Shown: positions 10,880 through 33,836, counted from the stretch's first letter. The stretch is 64,000 nucleotides of DNA from Prinia subflava (GCF_021018805.1 NC_086257.1:17170693-17234692); one strand, 5' to 3'. Notes: generated by a model not told the origin, from the letters alone. Translations and numbers: made by a program.

Positions 10880-13800
10880 ATGGGCTGCATCGGCTCCAAA
10901 ACCACCATCGGTGGGTGAGCGACAGCGGGATGGGACCGGGGACTTGGGGCAATAGGGGGCCATAGGGTATGGAGAGTGTTAGGGGAACTTGAGGGTGGCG
11001 AGAGGGGTGTGTGGGGGCGGCCGAGGGGCTGGAGGTGATACGGTGGGGGTGTGGAGTCTAAGGGTCTGGGGGATAGGGAAGGTGGAGAGCAGGGACCTGA
11101 GGAGGATCCAGAGAATGGAGTGGTGGTGTATGGGGATTGGGAGGCTGTGAGGGCTGTAGGGTATAGGGAGTTACGGAGGTGGTGGGGGGGGGGGGGGCGG
11201 TACACAGAGAGAATTGGGGTATCTAAGTGTGTTGTGTATACAGAGAGCTTGAGGGCTCTGGAGGACTTTGGTACATAAAGGGTGATGGGGGCTATAGATG
11301 GGTGGGGGTTTGGGAGCTGGGGATGCTGCTCTGGGGCAGCTGGGTAGCCCAGGGAGTGCAGGGAGATATGGGGGTGTGTGGATGTGTAAAGGCTGGGGCG
11401 ATTGGAGTGGTTGGGCTGCAGCTCTGGGGGATGGGGGTGCAAGGGGGCTGGGAAAGGAGTGAGGGACTGAGGTGCTGGTTAGAGTCCTGAGATGTTACGG
11501 GGTAGCTATGAGAGAGGTAGAGTTGTTCAGGGGGCCATCGGAGGCTGGTGTTTGCTGCAGTGTGTGGGGTGCAGCGGGGGTGCTGCAGATGTCCTGGGGG
11601 TGCTGCAGGAGGGATCCGGGCTGTGATCAGAGGGTGTTCTGGAGGCTGGGTTCGTGGGGGCTAGGACAGTGTTGAGAGTGTTGCAGACATGCCGGAAGGG
11701 CCCTGGGGGTGTTGTTGCTAGGATGTCACCACAGGGTGCCCCTGCCCACAGCTGGGAGTGGGAGCGATCCTCTCTGCAATTTCCCAAGGAAGCCAGGGTG
11801 TACCCTCAGATGTGGGTGGGAGGCAGCACTTTTGAGCTCCCCTATATCCTACCTCACAGCTGGTTTACGTCAGCCAGGCCCACTTTGGTGCAGGGAAAAT
11901 GAGGCTCTTGAGAGGCCCTGTGTTGGCCCCTTTGGGACTGGCCTTTCATGGCAACTGCATCGACAGGAGACCCTCAGTGCTTGCAAGTCAGTGCCTGAGG
12001 ACGTGGGCACCCATCCACTTGAGGTGCCAGTGCCAGGAGGTCAGGCTGTTGTGGCAAAAGATGGGTGCGGGTGCTTTTATTGACCCTATCCCTTCTTGAT
12101 CCTTTCCCTCCTGACCCTGTGGCAGGGAATTGGAGAGGGGGATTTTGGAGATAGTGGAGGAGCAGCAGCCCCTTGCAAGCATGGCCTGGTGCTGTCTCCC
12201 TCCACACACCCAGCACCTGGCACAGCCCAGCCTGGCCCAGCTGCCCCCACCCCACCCACAGCAGCTGCCAAGCTGGGACAGGCTCCTGGTCCCCAGTGCC
12301 AGGCTAGGGACGTGCGTTACGCTGACACAGGCGGAAGAGTTGCCCGGGCGTGAGTCACCGGTGCTGCAGCAACGAGTTGTCTGGTCTCAGACTGGACAAG
12401 AGGCTGCTACCACAGGGTCAGTGGTTGGGGCACTGAGAGGGCTGCTGGGGGAGTGGAGGCGCTGAGGTCGGCCTTGACTCTTCCTGCAGTGGCCGTGGAC
12501 ACGACGCTGTGTGTGGAGTGGAAGGAGGTGAAGGCACTGTCACCCCTGAGTGTTGCCCGCCCGCTGCCCCGGCTGGTGCGCCAGGCCTCCTTCGACAGCC
12601 AAGACTTCCTCCAGGTACCACCAAGCCCAGCCATGCCTGGCTGAGGTAGCCATGTGCAGGTACCCCATGGCGGGGCACCCGTCCTGGCCGTGGCCCTGCC
12701 AGCTTGCAGTGGCTCGGGGCTGCTCTGACGTCAACCATGAGCCGGGCTGTATCCTGGGAGAAATCAGTCCACGGTGCCTCGTTGCCATGGCAATGCAATT
12801 TGTTGCGCGCCTCCAAATCCCACATCGCTTCCCCCGTGGCCATGGGCTCAGGGCCTGGCGTGGCCGGGATTGCAATGGGGACATACAACAGGATGTCCTG
12901 GCATGGCGTGTGCTGCCAGGGAATGGGTGCTGGGGAGCCGGGCTGTGGTGGTCTTGCACGTGCACATGTGTGTGCATAAGCTGGGGAGGGCACACACGTG
13001 TGTGACACCATCTAGCACGTACACATGTGAGCACACGTAAGTGTGCAGGTGCATGTGTGTGTACAGTGCAGTTCAGGTGTGAGTGTGCAGGTGTGTGTTT
13101 ATGGTCAGTCTGTGTGTTGGAGTGCCTTCCTGTGTGTGTGGGCACATGTGGTGACCTGAGCAGGCACGTGTGGGTGCGTATGCAGTGTCAGTGTACAGTG
13201 TGCTGACATTGTGGGAATGTGCCCTACCGTCACCATCCCTCTGCACACGTTTGCCTGTAATGTGTGGGTGCACAAAACACCCCAGGCCCCCTGGGGTAGG
13301 CACCAAGCAAGGCCAAGCCCTCTCCTGGAGCGTGGGGCTCCCAGAAAGGGAGTGGTGCCAGGGCTGTGACCACGCTGCCCACTCTGGCAGGTCAATGTTG
13401 AGGACACTGTCGAGATGCTGCCCAAGTCACGGCGTGCGCTGACCATCCAGGAGATCGCTGCCCTGGCCCGCTCCTCACTGCACGGTAACTGCTCACCCAG
13501 GGGCTCATCTGGGAGAGGGGGCTCTCCTGAGGTGAGCAGTCTGGCCCTCTTGGGGGGCCTGGGTATCACCTGTATGGAGTTTTGAGGGGGCCCAGGGGGT
13601 TACTGGTGGCTCTCAAGAGGAGGGCAAGGGGGTGCCAGGTCCCATGGACTGGAGATAGGGAATGCTGAGTTCCAGGGTTGTGGCCTCTGTGGTGGGGACT
13701 TGGGGTGCTCCAGGGCATGCTGACGCCAGGGCACATCCTACAGGCATCTCACAGGTGGTGAAGGAGCACGTGACAAAGCCAACCGCCATGGCACAGGGCC

Positions 13801-15071
13801 GTGTCGCCCACCTCATCGAGTGGAAGGGCTGGTGTAAGCCAGTGGAGTCACCTTCTGCCCTGGAGAGCGCCTTCAGCTCCTACTGCCACCTGAGCGAGGG
13901 CGAGCAGGAGGCGCGATTCGCTGCCGGTAGGCGCTGCGGGCACGGCCGCTGGGCACGGTCCCACTGCGGCCCAGGGCAGGGGCGGTGGGTGGGTGTCCCC
14001 ATTCATCCATCTATCCATTCATCCATCCACCCATCCATCCATGGCCACACAGAGGTGCCAGGGCAGTGGGATTTTGGGAGCACCTCCCTGCAGGTGTTTT
14101 AGCCGTGCCTGTCCTGTGCCAGGTGTGGCAGAGCAGTTTGCCATCGCTGAGGCCAAGCTGCGAGCCTGGTCCTCAGTGGACGGGGACGACTCCAATGATG
14201 AGTCCTACGATGAGGACTTCATGCCCTCCACAGAGAGCTCCCAGCCCACAGGTGAGTGCTGGGGGGAGTGGGCAAGTTGTCCCACTGCTGGTGTGGGTGT
14301 CCCACCACTGAGGGTTAAAGGAACGGGATGCCCACTGCCTGGCACGTTCCCCAGCCTGGCCGCTTCCCTACAGAGCAGTGCTCCTGCCTGGCACCCTGGC
14401 AAACAGTGCCTGAGCCAGGGATGGGGAAGCCCTTAAATGTAACAGCTCCGCAGTGCCAGAGAGTGTTTTGCTTTTCCTTTGGTGGTTAACAGTGCCATGC
14501 ATGCAGCAATTTGTGGGCAAAGCAGGCACGGGACTGCTTCCAACCTGCGGGACACAGGGCAGGGGGCAGCTGACATCCCTGGTGCTCCCAGCCATGGACT
14601 GACCCAGACATCCTGGTTTCCACAGAGCTGACAGGCACGATGCCCGCCAGCGCGCTGCTGCGAGACCTGCTGCAGGGCCACCTGTGCCAACTAGGCATGC
14701 GGCACGGCTCCTGTGAGCCCGAGAGCGACTCCTCGCACACCCTCTCCCCTGAGACTCTCTGCTCCAGCCTCTGCAGCCTGGAGATGGTGTCCCCCTCCGA
14801 ACTCACTGCCAAACTGCTGGGCTCCCTGGGGGGAGAGGACCTGCTGCTGCCCAAGCTGCCGCCCCCAGCCAGCCAAAGTGCCTTGAGGGGCCTGGCACGG
14901 CTCCGGTGCCAGGACTCCCTCTACTCCGTGTCCTACGCCGAAGCCTGTCTCTCGCCCACGGAGGACGAGGTGGTGCTGAGCAAGGACTTCCCACTCCGCC
15001 GGAAAATCTCTGACGTCGCCTCCTCCGGGGTGGCATCGCTGGAGGAGGAGGAGGAGGCCGAAGAGCCCTGA
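10880..15071 (+). CDS. FAM131A: FAM131 family protein A
   Basis: The FAM131 family is vertebrate and poorly characterised; molecular function is not established. Six exons: 10880-10910, 12490-12614, 13391-13484, 13744-13926, 14123-14251, 14626-15071, giving 335 aa with consistent phases. The conserved core is in exons 3-5: [20 protein letters not shown], then [20 protein letters not shown] and [20 protein letters not shown]. The tail is Ser- and Glu-rich ([20 protein letters not shown]) and ends in an acidic run. The first exon encodes [10 protein letters not shown]; Gly2, Cys3 and Ser6 fit N-myristoylation plus palmitoylation, so membrane anchoring is a reasonable inference. The start is the only ATG in the short CpG-rich exon that splices in frame. 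Its place between EIF4G1 and CLCN2 matches FAM131A rather than FAM131B or C. Confidence 0.95.
10911..12489 (+). other. FAM131A: FAM131A intron 1
   Basis: The first 700 bp are strikingly G-rich on the + strand, with a run of 14 G at 11184-11197 and many short G runs. This inverts the C/T bias found upstream of the gene. No exon, RNA or repeat family was recognised. Confidence 0.6.
12956..13250. repeat. Alternating purine-pyrimidine (TG/CA, ACGT) tract
   Basis: Degenerate GTGTGCA, ACACGTGT and CACATGTG words repeat across about 290 bp of FAM131A intron 2. The alternation of purine and pyrimidine is the kind that favours Z-DNA. It does not look like a simple pure microsatellite. Confidence 0.65.
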
Positions 15072-16615
15072 TGCCTCCTGGGGTGCCCTGCCTCTCCTGG
15101 TGGGGGTCCAGGTCCCCTGTGGAAGCCCTCTGGCCAGACCCCACGCTGGGTGAGGGACAGGCCCTGCCGCTGCTGCCCCTCGCTCTGGGTGCAGGAGGGG
15201 TCCGGGGGCCGCTGCAGCCCCCCAGCCAGTGTGCCCCTGCTGTGCCCCGGCCCTGCTTGGCCACATCATTGTCCTCCTGGATTTTTGCATGAGAGCAGGG
15301 AAGGGGCGCAGGAAAGGGCTTGGGGGGGTCTGTCCTCTGCCCCGATGCCCAGATGTGCCCCCAAAAACTGTCAAGACTAAATAAGTGGGGCTGGTTGTTC
15401 GCATGTTCTCCCCCAAACCACCCTGGGCTCCCCTTTTGGGCACAGTTCCCTCTTCCCCAATGGCATGGTTGAAACTCTCTGATCATCCTGTGGTGCCTCT
15501 ACCACCCCAAGCCAGGGTGGTGGTGGGGGTTTCAGTGTGGGAAGGGCTTTTCTCCTCTCTCCCTGGCCAACTTTTATTGGACCGAGTTTAAAACTGTGAA
15601 CTGCTGCCTTGGAGCATGGAGCTGCTGGAGGGGTGCTGGGGGGCTGTGGATGTGCTGCGGTGCTGGGACTTTCTACATTTTTGTACATGCATGGGGCTGA
15701 CACAGGAAGACTGCAGGGCCAGGTGGGTGCAGGGCCCCAGGCTGGGGGCTTTGGGCCACCAGGAGAGCAGCCCCAATCCAGCCCTGCAGCAAGGGGCTCA
15801 GCCCAGACAGGGGTCCCAAAGTCAGCTGTGAGGCAAAGCAGGGTGGAGAGAGGGGGTAGGACGTGGGACTGATGTCCCTGTCGACAAGTCACTCACCCCT
15901 AGCAGGGAACCAAGTGCCTACATGAAGGGCAACCAGCCCCCCTGTCCTGGCCGGGGGTGGCACCCCCCCAGGGACCCCCCCCCAGGCCCATGTGAGGGGT
16001 TCCAGGCACGTCATTTGGGGGAGGAATGCCAGTTTTTGCCAACGCTTGTGCACCCCTTCCCGCATGGCACGTGTTCTCGTGGGGTCACTCTCCCCCTGCA
16101 TGCTGCTCCTCACCCAGCCCAGTCACTGTTCCCTGTCCCCACACCCCGGGCTGCCCTCTAGCACCCCCTGCACCTCTGCTCCCCTGCATCCCCCAGCACT
16201 CTGCCAACCCCTGCTGGGCACAGCCCCTCTTCTCCCTCCTTGCCATGGGGTGCCCGGTGTGGGGCTGAACCCCCCTGCCCTGCCTCCCCGAGGGGCTGCA
16301 GGGGCCAGCAGGCCTGACACCACCCTGCCACCCGCTTCCACTTGCTCCTGGGGGCAGTGGATGCTCCTCACGGTACTGGGATGGGCTGGGGGGCGCGGGG
16401 TGCCTGTGGATGGGTGGGGGGCTTTGCTCTGTGTGTGTGTGCATGTGCACACCTGGGGGCGCATGGGCATGTGCACGCATGTGCATCTGTGGGAGCTGCC
16501 TGAGCCCCCCGCCCCGCCGTGGCGGTACCTGTGGAGTATCCGTGGGGTGCCCACACCATGGCACCCCCTCCTCCATCCTGCCAGGTCTTGAATAAAGTCA
16601 ATTGTGCGAGCGCTG
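15072..16615 (+). other. FAM131A: FAM131A 3' UTR (predicted)
   Basis: No coding potential is supported. The first canonical AATAAA on this strand is at 16591-16596, so the 3' UTR is probably about 1.5 kb. A stretch near 15671-15690 (CTACATTTTTGTACATGC) is AT-rich. A short GTGCATGTGCAC-type alternating tract lies at 16430-16490. Confidence 0.55.
16591..16596 (+). terminator. FAM131A: FAM131A poly(A) signal
   Basis: AATAAA followed by a TGTGCGAG element, 265 bp before the start codon of the next gene on the same strand. It is the only canonical signal between the FAM131A stop and that gene. Confidence 0.65.
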
Positions 16616-16739
16616 CGCCGGGCGCCTCTTCTTGCAGGTGGAGGGGCACCTCCTCCCCAGGGGCCCGGGGGGGGTGGCAGGCCAGCGGTGGCAGGGATGC
16701 ATCCCCCTCCGCGGCCCCACAGGGTGACGGAGGCCTCGT

Positions 16740-16860
16740 CCCTTATCTCACATTCCTACAGACAGGGTGCCTAATTATGGGCATCTAACGCTGGTGGCTG
16801 GCGGGCGGGCGGCTGGACCCTCCCCACGGCAGGGCCCCGGGGGCGCGGGCAGCAGGCGCC
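16740..16860 (+). promoter_or_regulatory. Compact promoter of the HSPB7-like gene
   Basis: Within 120 bp of the start codon lie a GATA site (CTTATCT, 16742-16748), an M-CAT/TEAD site (CATTCCT, 16751-16757) and a MEF2-like element (CTAATTATGG, 16771-16780, one mismatch to consensus). No TATA box is seen. The combination is typical of muscle or heart promoters, which would suit an HSPB7 relative. Confidence 0.4.
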
Positions 16861-18636
16861 ATGGCATCGCTCAGCTCGGCCTCCACGTACCGAGCCGAGC
16901 TCCTCAGTGCCTACGGGCAGGGGCACGGCGAGCCCCGCTTCGAGGGCGACCGGCTGCATGGACCCTTTGGGGCACGGGGACAGGAGGCGTTTGGGTACCC
17001 AGGTACGGGGCGTGGAGGGTGGGGGGGCTCTACGGTGCGGCAGCCCTGCTACCCTGGGGGAGCTCTGCTACCCTGGGGATGGCGCCCCAAGGGTTATCCA
17101 GCTGACCTGTGCCTGGAGACAGCATGGGACCCTCCCCCCAGCACAGGTTGGGAGGGCTGAGAGGGGAACCCTGACTGCCCCCAGGTGCCCTATGGCTCTC
17201 TGGACTGTCCTCCAGCCCTTACTCCCCAAGTGCTTTTGTGCTCCCGCTGTAAGTCCCTAATAACCCCAGCGTCCTTGCTGTCCCCAGGACCACCATGCTG
17301 CCTCCTCCCCAGACCCTTCTGGTCCTCCTTTTGTCCTCAGAACCACCCCCCATAGCTTTTCTCCCCCAACACAGACCATCCTAGTTGTCCTTATGTCCTC
17401 AGCTCCCCTGTGCCCCACACCCTTTAATGTCTCCTGCTAGGTCCCCACTTTCTTGTACAGCTGCAGTAACTCCAGTGTCCCCTTCCCCCCAGCTCACTTC
17501 CCCCAGACTTCCCTGGTCATCCCCAGTGTCTTCAGCCTCCTGTGCCATTCCCCTGCTTTCCTCAGGTGGTCAAGTGCCCCTGGAATCTCCCAGAGCCCTC
17601 AGGTGCCTCCAGACCACCCACTACTCATGGGAAAATAGTACCCCCATTCCCCTAGGTCCCCCAGCTCCCCCTGCAATTCCCCAGCACCTTCAATATGCCC
17701 AAACTCGCACTGCCACCTCCTAGCCCCAGTCCTCACTCCCCCAGTGTCACCAGATTCTCCCACACCTCCCAGTCCCCCAGCCCCTGGCACTACGGCCCCA
17801 TGCCCAGCAGCTCTCCAATGCCCACAGAGTCCCCAGGTGCCATGTACCCCTGCAGCCTGGGCACCTGGGTGCGTGCCCAGGGTGACACCTACCAAGTGGT
17901 GGCCGACGTCAGCCAGTTTGAGCCCCCTGACATTGTGGTGACCACCTCCAACTGCCACGTCGCCATCCAGGCAGAAAAGGTGAGGCACCCGAGGGGACAG
18001 CATCCCCCCAGCCATGGCATAACGGGGATCCTGTCCCGTGACACCCCCTCCTGCAGGTGGCGGGGATGGGGTGGTAGCTGGGAAGAACCCTTGCACCTTC
18101 CAGTACTGGTGTAACTGGAAAATGTCCTCACTGAGAATGGGACAGCTGGGAACTCCTGCTCTGTTGCCTTCTCTGCTGGAAGTGGCAAGTGGGAACAGTC
18201 CCTGCTGGCACTGCAGTAGTGGAATTTACTCCACCAGCCAAGACTTGGGCAGCAGAGGCCTGCTTCCTGCTGGCAATGGAGTAACTGGGTATTGCCCTGG
18301 AGTCACTGGGATCTTTCCTGTTGAACTCCCTGCTGGAGCCAGGGTGACAGGAGCTGCCCCACTAGAAGCACTGGGGTAACTGAGAATGTGCTGTGGAACC
18401 CCCCGTGCCACACCGCGTTCCACTGCACCGGTGCTGCCTCCCCGCAGGTGGCTGAGGATGGCACTGTCTGTGACACCTTCACCCACAAGTGCCAGCTGCC
18501 CGAAGACACGGACCCGCTGTCGGTGAGCTGCACCCTCACCGAGGCTGGCACGCTGGTCATCACCGTCCGGCGCCGCGCCAGCGCCGGCCGCGGGCAGCCC
18601 CCGCCGCTGCTCTACCGCAGCGAGGCCATGCTGTGA
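16861..18636 (+). CDS. HSPB7-like small heat-shock protein
   Basis: Small heat-shock proteins are ATP-independent chaperones with an alpha-crystallin domain; HSPB7 is the cardiovascular member. Three exons, 16861-17002, 17837-17979 and 18448-18636, give 157 aa (human HSPB7 is 170). Residues 1-47 are a Ser/Gly-rich N-terminus starting [13 protein letters not shown], resembling the HSPB7 start. The alpha-crystallin domain follows from about residue 58: [20 protein letters not shown], then [12 protein letters not shown], and in exon 3 [20 protein letters not shown] and [15 protein letters not shown]. The words VTTSN, AEK, DGTV and HKCQLPED are characteristic of HSPB7. The start has a good Kozak context (GCGCCATGG). 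Exon 2 may begin at 17837 or, adding three residues, at 17828. It lies between FAM131A and CLCN2, where human has no such gene, so it is a paralogue and not HSPB7 itself. Confidence 0.9.
17003..17836 (+). other. Intron 1 of the HSPB7-like gene
   Basis: C/T-rich over most of its length, with more than a dozen CCCCAG or CTCCAG words that could act as acceptors. The reading frame of exon 2 stays open upstream to about 17695, so a longer exon 2 with a Ser/Pro-rich segment cannot be excluded. The chosen acceptor matches the HSPB7 exon boundary. Confidence 0.55.
18110..18370 (+). repeat. Degenerate internal repeats in HSPB7-like intron 2
   Basis: Related phrases such as CCTGCTGG, GTAACTGG and GGGAACT recur at roughly 30-50 bp intervals across the intron. 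Copies are too diverged to define a unit by eye. Confidence 0.35.
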
Positions 18637-18774
18637 GCGGCTCTGGGGGACAAAAGGCTCCTTGCCTGGAGCAATGCCAAGCCCAGCACTGTGGTGAAGC
18701 TCAGCAGCTGCCCACTGGCTGTGCCCCTCTCCACTTCCAGCCCCACAGTGCTTCAGCTCTGTTTATAAAGTCCT

Positions 18775-18783
18775 TTTATTAAA
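18775..18783. terminator. Overlapping poly(A) signals of two convergent genes
   Basis: The string TTTATTAAA carries ATTAAA on the + strand (18778-18783), 142 bp past the HSPB7-like stop. Its first six bases read AATAAA on the - strand (18775-18780), downstream of the CLCN2 stop. It is the only such signal in this interval for either gene. Confidence 0.7.
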
Positions 18784-19252
18784 TTAATATAAAAATCTCT
18801 GTATTTACATGGAGAAAGGTGCATGGCAGAGTGGCAGCAGGACGCCCTGTTCCCAACCATGAGGTGCTGAGCACAGGGGGCAATGCCCACCCATGTCCCT
18901 GTGGACACCCCAACCTGATGCCCCTCTCTGCCCTGTGCCACTCCAAGAGGGGACATTGTGGTGCTCATGGAGGGTGTGAGGGCAGTGGCCATTCTAGGGG
19001 GCACCAGGGGCTGGAGGGGTACAGAGGTAGCAAAGTGGGAAGCCCCAAGAGCTGGCAGGTATTTGGGGAGCAGGGGCTGGCTGGGGGGCATTTGGTTGGT
19101 CCCCAGCCCAGGGAGGGGGCAGAGGCACTGGATTGAGGGTGCCCACTCCTGTGCTGAGCCTGGCATCAGTGGGCTCAGGCTGGGCATCCCCTGGCACCTG
19201 CCAGGGGGCCCTTGTGGCTTCCGGGAACACGGGGGGGTGGATCTCAAGGGTG
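18784..19252 (-). other. CLCN2: CLCN2 3' UTR (predicted)
   Basis: Interval between the CLCN2 stop codon and its poly(A) signal on the - strand, about 470 bp. No other feature is seen. Confidence 0.6.
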
Positions 19253-31208
<11,956 letters not shown>

Positions 31209-31460
31209 GGTGCCGCCGCTGCCGCCGCTTCGCTCCGCGCCGTCCCGGTGCCGGTGCCGCTGCCGGTGCCCGCGGCGGCCGCGGCTCCTCCCGGACCGCG
31301 CGGGGCGGGCCCGGGGCACTGCCCGGGGGAGGGATCGGCCGCGCTCCGCCTCCGCCGGCAGCGCCCGGCACCGGCGGCGCCCGGCACCGACACCGGCGGC
31401 GCTGGGCACGGGGACCCGGCTGGGTCAGGGGGGTCCGGCCGGAAGCTCTGTCCTATGGCG
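31209..31460 (-). promoter_or_regulatory. CLCN2: CpG island at the CLCN2 start
   Basis: Very dense CpG DNA with GC-box-like words (GGGGCGGGCC) directly upstream of the CLCN2 ATG at 31208-31206. No TATA box. Consistent with the broad expression known for CLC-2. Confidence 0.65.
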
Positions 31461-33439
31461 GGACCCGTGGCCTTAGCCCAGGATGGCACCGTAGGCAACC
31501 AGTGGGTGCAGGTGAGGGTGAAAGCTGGCGAGGGTGATGTGACCAAGGGCCAACTTCCCCCGGGACTCAATGCTCCCTCTTCCCACAGGTACAGGGGGCT
31601 GGCGTGGGGCTGGGCGCTGCTTCCCTGTGGGTTCCCCCTGGTGAGATGTGCGAGGACCATGCTGGGGCTCTGCAGACCGTCACCTCCAGGCTCATGGCCA
31701 TGCCTGGCTAGGGGACATTGGTGGGGGCAGAGTGCCTGAGGTCTGCCTTGTCATGAAGGGCACAGGGGCACCTGTCAATGACCAAGGAGGGCAGGGCACC
31801 TTGGCACTGTGGGAGTGTCACCACCCCAAAGCTGTCAGGGAGCTCGTCCTTACCGTTATGTTGCTCAGCGTCCCGTGATTGTCAGCCCCCAGGGAGAGAG
31901 GTGGGCTCCACTCTTTGTTGCTGAACTCGCTGGGCAGTTGAGGCTCAGTCCTCTCCAGAGAGGCACACGGGTAGAGCTTAGCACCGACAATCCTTGGGCA
32001 AGGCGCTCCAGCATGGCAGGGTGGCTGCCGGGACCTCCTCTGTCTCACCGCTGCCACAGGGGTGACCGAGGCAGCTGGCAGGGCCACGCTCACCCTCCTC
32101 CCCAGGGCACAGGATGGCACCTTTGTGGCAAGAACTGGGCGCAGGGAAAGCCAGCGCTGTGGCACTGCTGGGCTGGTGCTGCGGGATCGGGAACAGGCTA
32201 GTTCTCACTGCCCAGGTGCCACCCTCTGGTTTGACGTCGGCACCCCCAAGGGTGGGTGACGATGGCTGGGCTGGAGGCTGGGATATGTCCTGTGCCAGTC
32301 TGGGAGGGTTCATTGCCCGACATGAACCAGTTTGAGGCAGGGAGGTGACAAAATGGGTTGCCCGCTCATTGTATCCCCAGGCACGGAGCTCCCTCCTTGC
32401 TCGTCAGCTCCTGGCACTGCCCCATGGCAGCAGGGATGTTCATCCGGAGGGGAAGCCCTGTGCCAGGACACATACTCTGCCCACTGCCACCAGCGTGCCT
32501 GGCTGTGGGCCACCAGCACACTGCAAGGCCACCACAGGTGATGCCACCCTGCTGGCACAGGTGTCTACCTGGCTGTGGGTTCATGCAGGGCAGGACACTC
32601 ATCTTAGCATGCAGGGCTCTGTCGCAGCCCAGTGTGCCCCAGTGCCAACCTTCCATTGCTCTACCACTACTCCAGTTTAGCCTAGTGTCACCTTGGGTGC
32701 AGCCCCAGTATAGGCTAACGCTGTCCCACTGCAGTGTTGTGGTTGTGCCACCATGCCTTACTGCTATCCCAGCAGAGCCCAGTGTTACTTTCCCTACAGC
32801 TCTGGTACTGTTCCAGTATAGCCTTGACTGTCCCACTCATCCCAGTGTGTACCAGCACAGTACAAATGGCCCCAGAAATCCCTCAGTCCTCTGTGTTAGG
32901 GATCAAAGGGCAGGTGGCAGCGTTGGGTCTCCCATGGGCCCCACAAGGCCTTAGTCCAGTGCAGCTGTATTGGGGTGACTGGGGTTGTGCTGCCCCAGAG
33001 CACGCACAGGGGTCTGCCCTGCACAGCCACGGGTATCTGTGCCCAGCCCTGGTGGGTGCTGCAGGACAACAGCCTCCATGAGTGCCAGCCCAGGCTGTGC
33101 TCTTTGTGCCACTAGGGAGGTGTGGGGAACAGAGTCCTGCTCTCCCTGTGCTGGCGGGCACCATTTCCAAGCACTGTGTTGGCAGCCTCCACCGTGGGCA
33201 GAGGCTCTCATCGTGGATCCAGCTGTGGGTACTGTACACTCATCTGGTCTTCTCCAGTGCCACCCCACAGCCCATAGAGGTGTCCTCATCCTGACACTGG
33301 CTTTCACACCCCATATCCCCAAATATACACCCCCAACCCCAGCAATACCAAGGCTTGCAAGTTCCCCACGGGATGCAGGGGCACAGCCCTGTGCCTGCTG
33401 CTGCTAGGAAGAGACAGGAACCAGGTGGGCAATAGCTCT
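31461..33439. other. Intergenic, CLCN2 promoter to CHRD 3' end
   Basis: No gene, RNA or classified repeat is supported. Around 32680-32850 short phrases like CCAGTATAG and CCCAGTGT recur, suggesting a decayed minisatellite. Confidence 0.5.
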
Positions 33440-33442
33440 GGT

Positions 33443-33448
33443 TTTAAT
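33443..33448 (-). terminator. CHRD: CHRD poly(A) signal
   Basis: TTTAAT on the + strand reads ATTAAA on the - strand, 389 bp past the CHRD stop. The interval 33449-33836 is then the CHRD 3' UTR and contains nothing else recognisable. Confidence 0.6.
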
Positions 33449-33836
33449 AAATACATCTTGACCCCCATCCACTGGCACCATAAATTATGTGAGAAACCCG
33501 GCCGAGACAGGGTGGGTGCAGTAAACAGGGGCCAGAGGAACTTTACACTATGTACAACATGGGCACGGTGCCCCGGCCAGGGGGGCTTGGAGTGGCAGGG
33601 CAGCGGGTGCCCCAACCTCCGTGAGCCCAGCCCCTGCCCACTGGCACGAGTGGGGAGGGCAGTCCTGGCATTGCAGTCGTGCTGAGATGGGGTGCCCAGG
33701 CTGGGGCCTGGCCATGTGCACCCCCCTGTGCTCCTCTGTGCCCCCCGCCCTGCACGGGCAGGGGCAATAAGTAGTGGGCCCCCCCTGCCACCCAGCGTCG
33801 CTGCGTGCTTGCCCCGCTTCAGGCAGCAGTCGCTGC

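Noticed and set aside
10911..10915. GTGAGC as alternative donor for FAM131A exon 1
   Set aside because: Using the donor at 10915 shifts the frame of exon 2. GTGGGT at 10911 keeps the conserved VEWKEVK reading.
10351..11442. 363-codon antisense open frame over the FAM131A promoter
   Set aside because: Its translation is Glu/Arg/Gly low complexity from the purine-rich complement of the polypyrimidine tract, with no domain.
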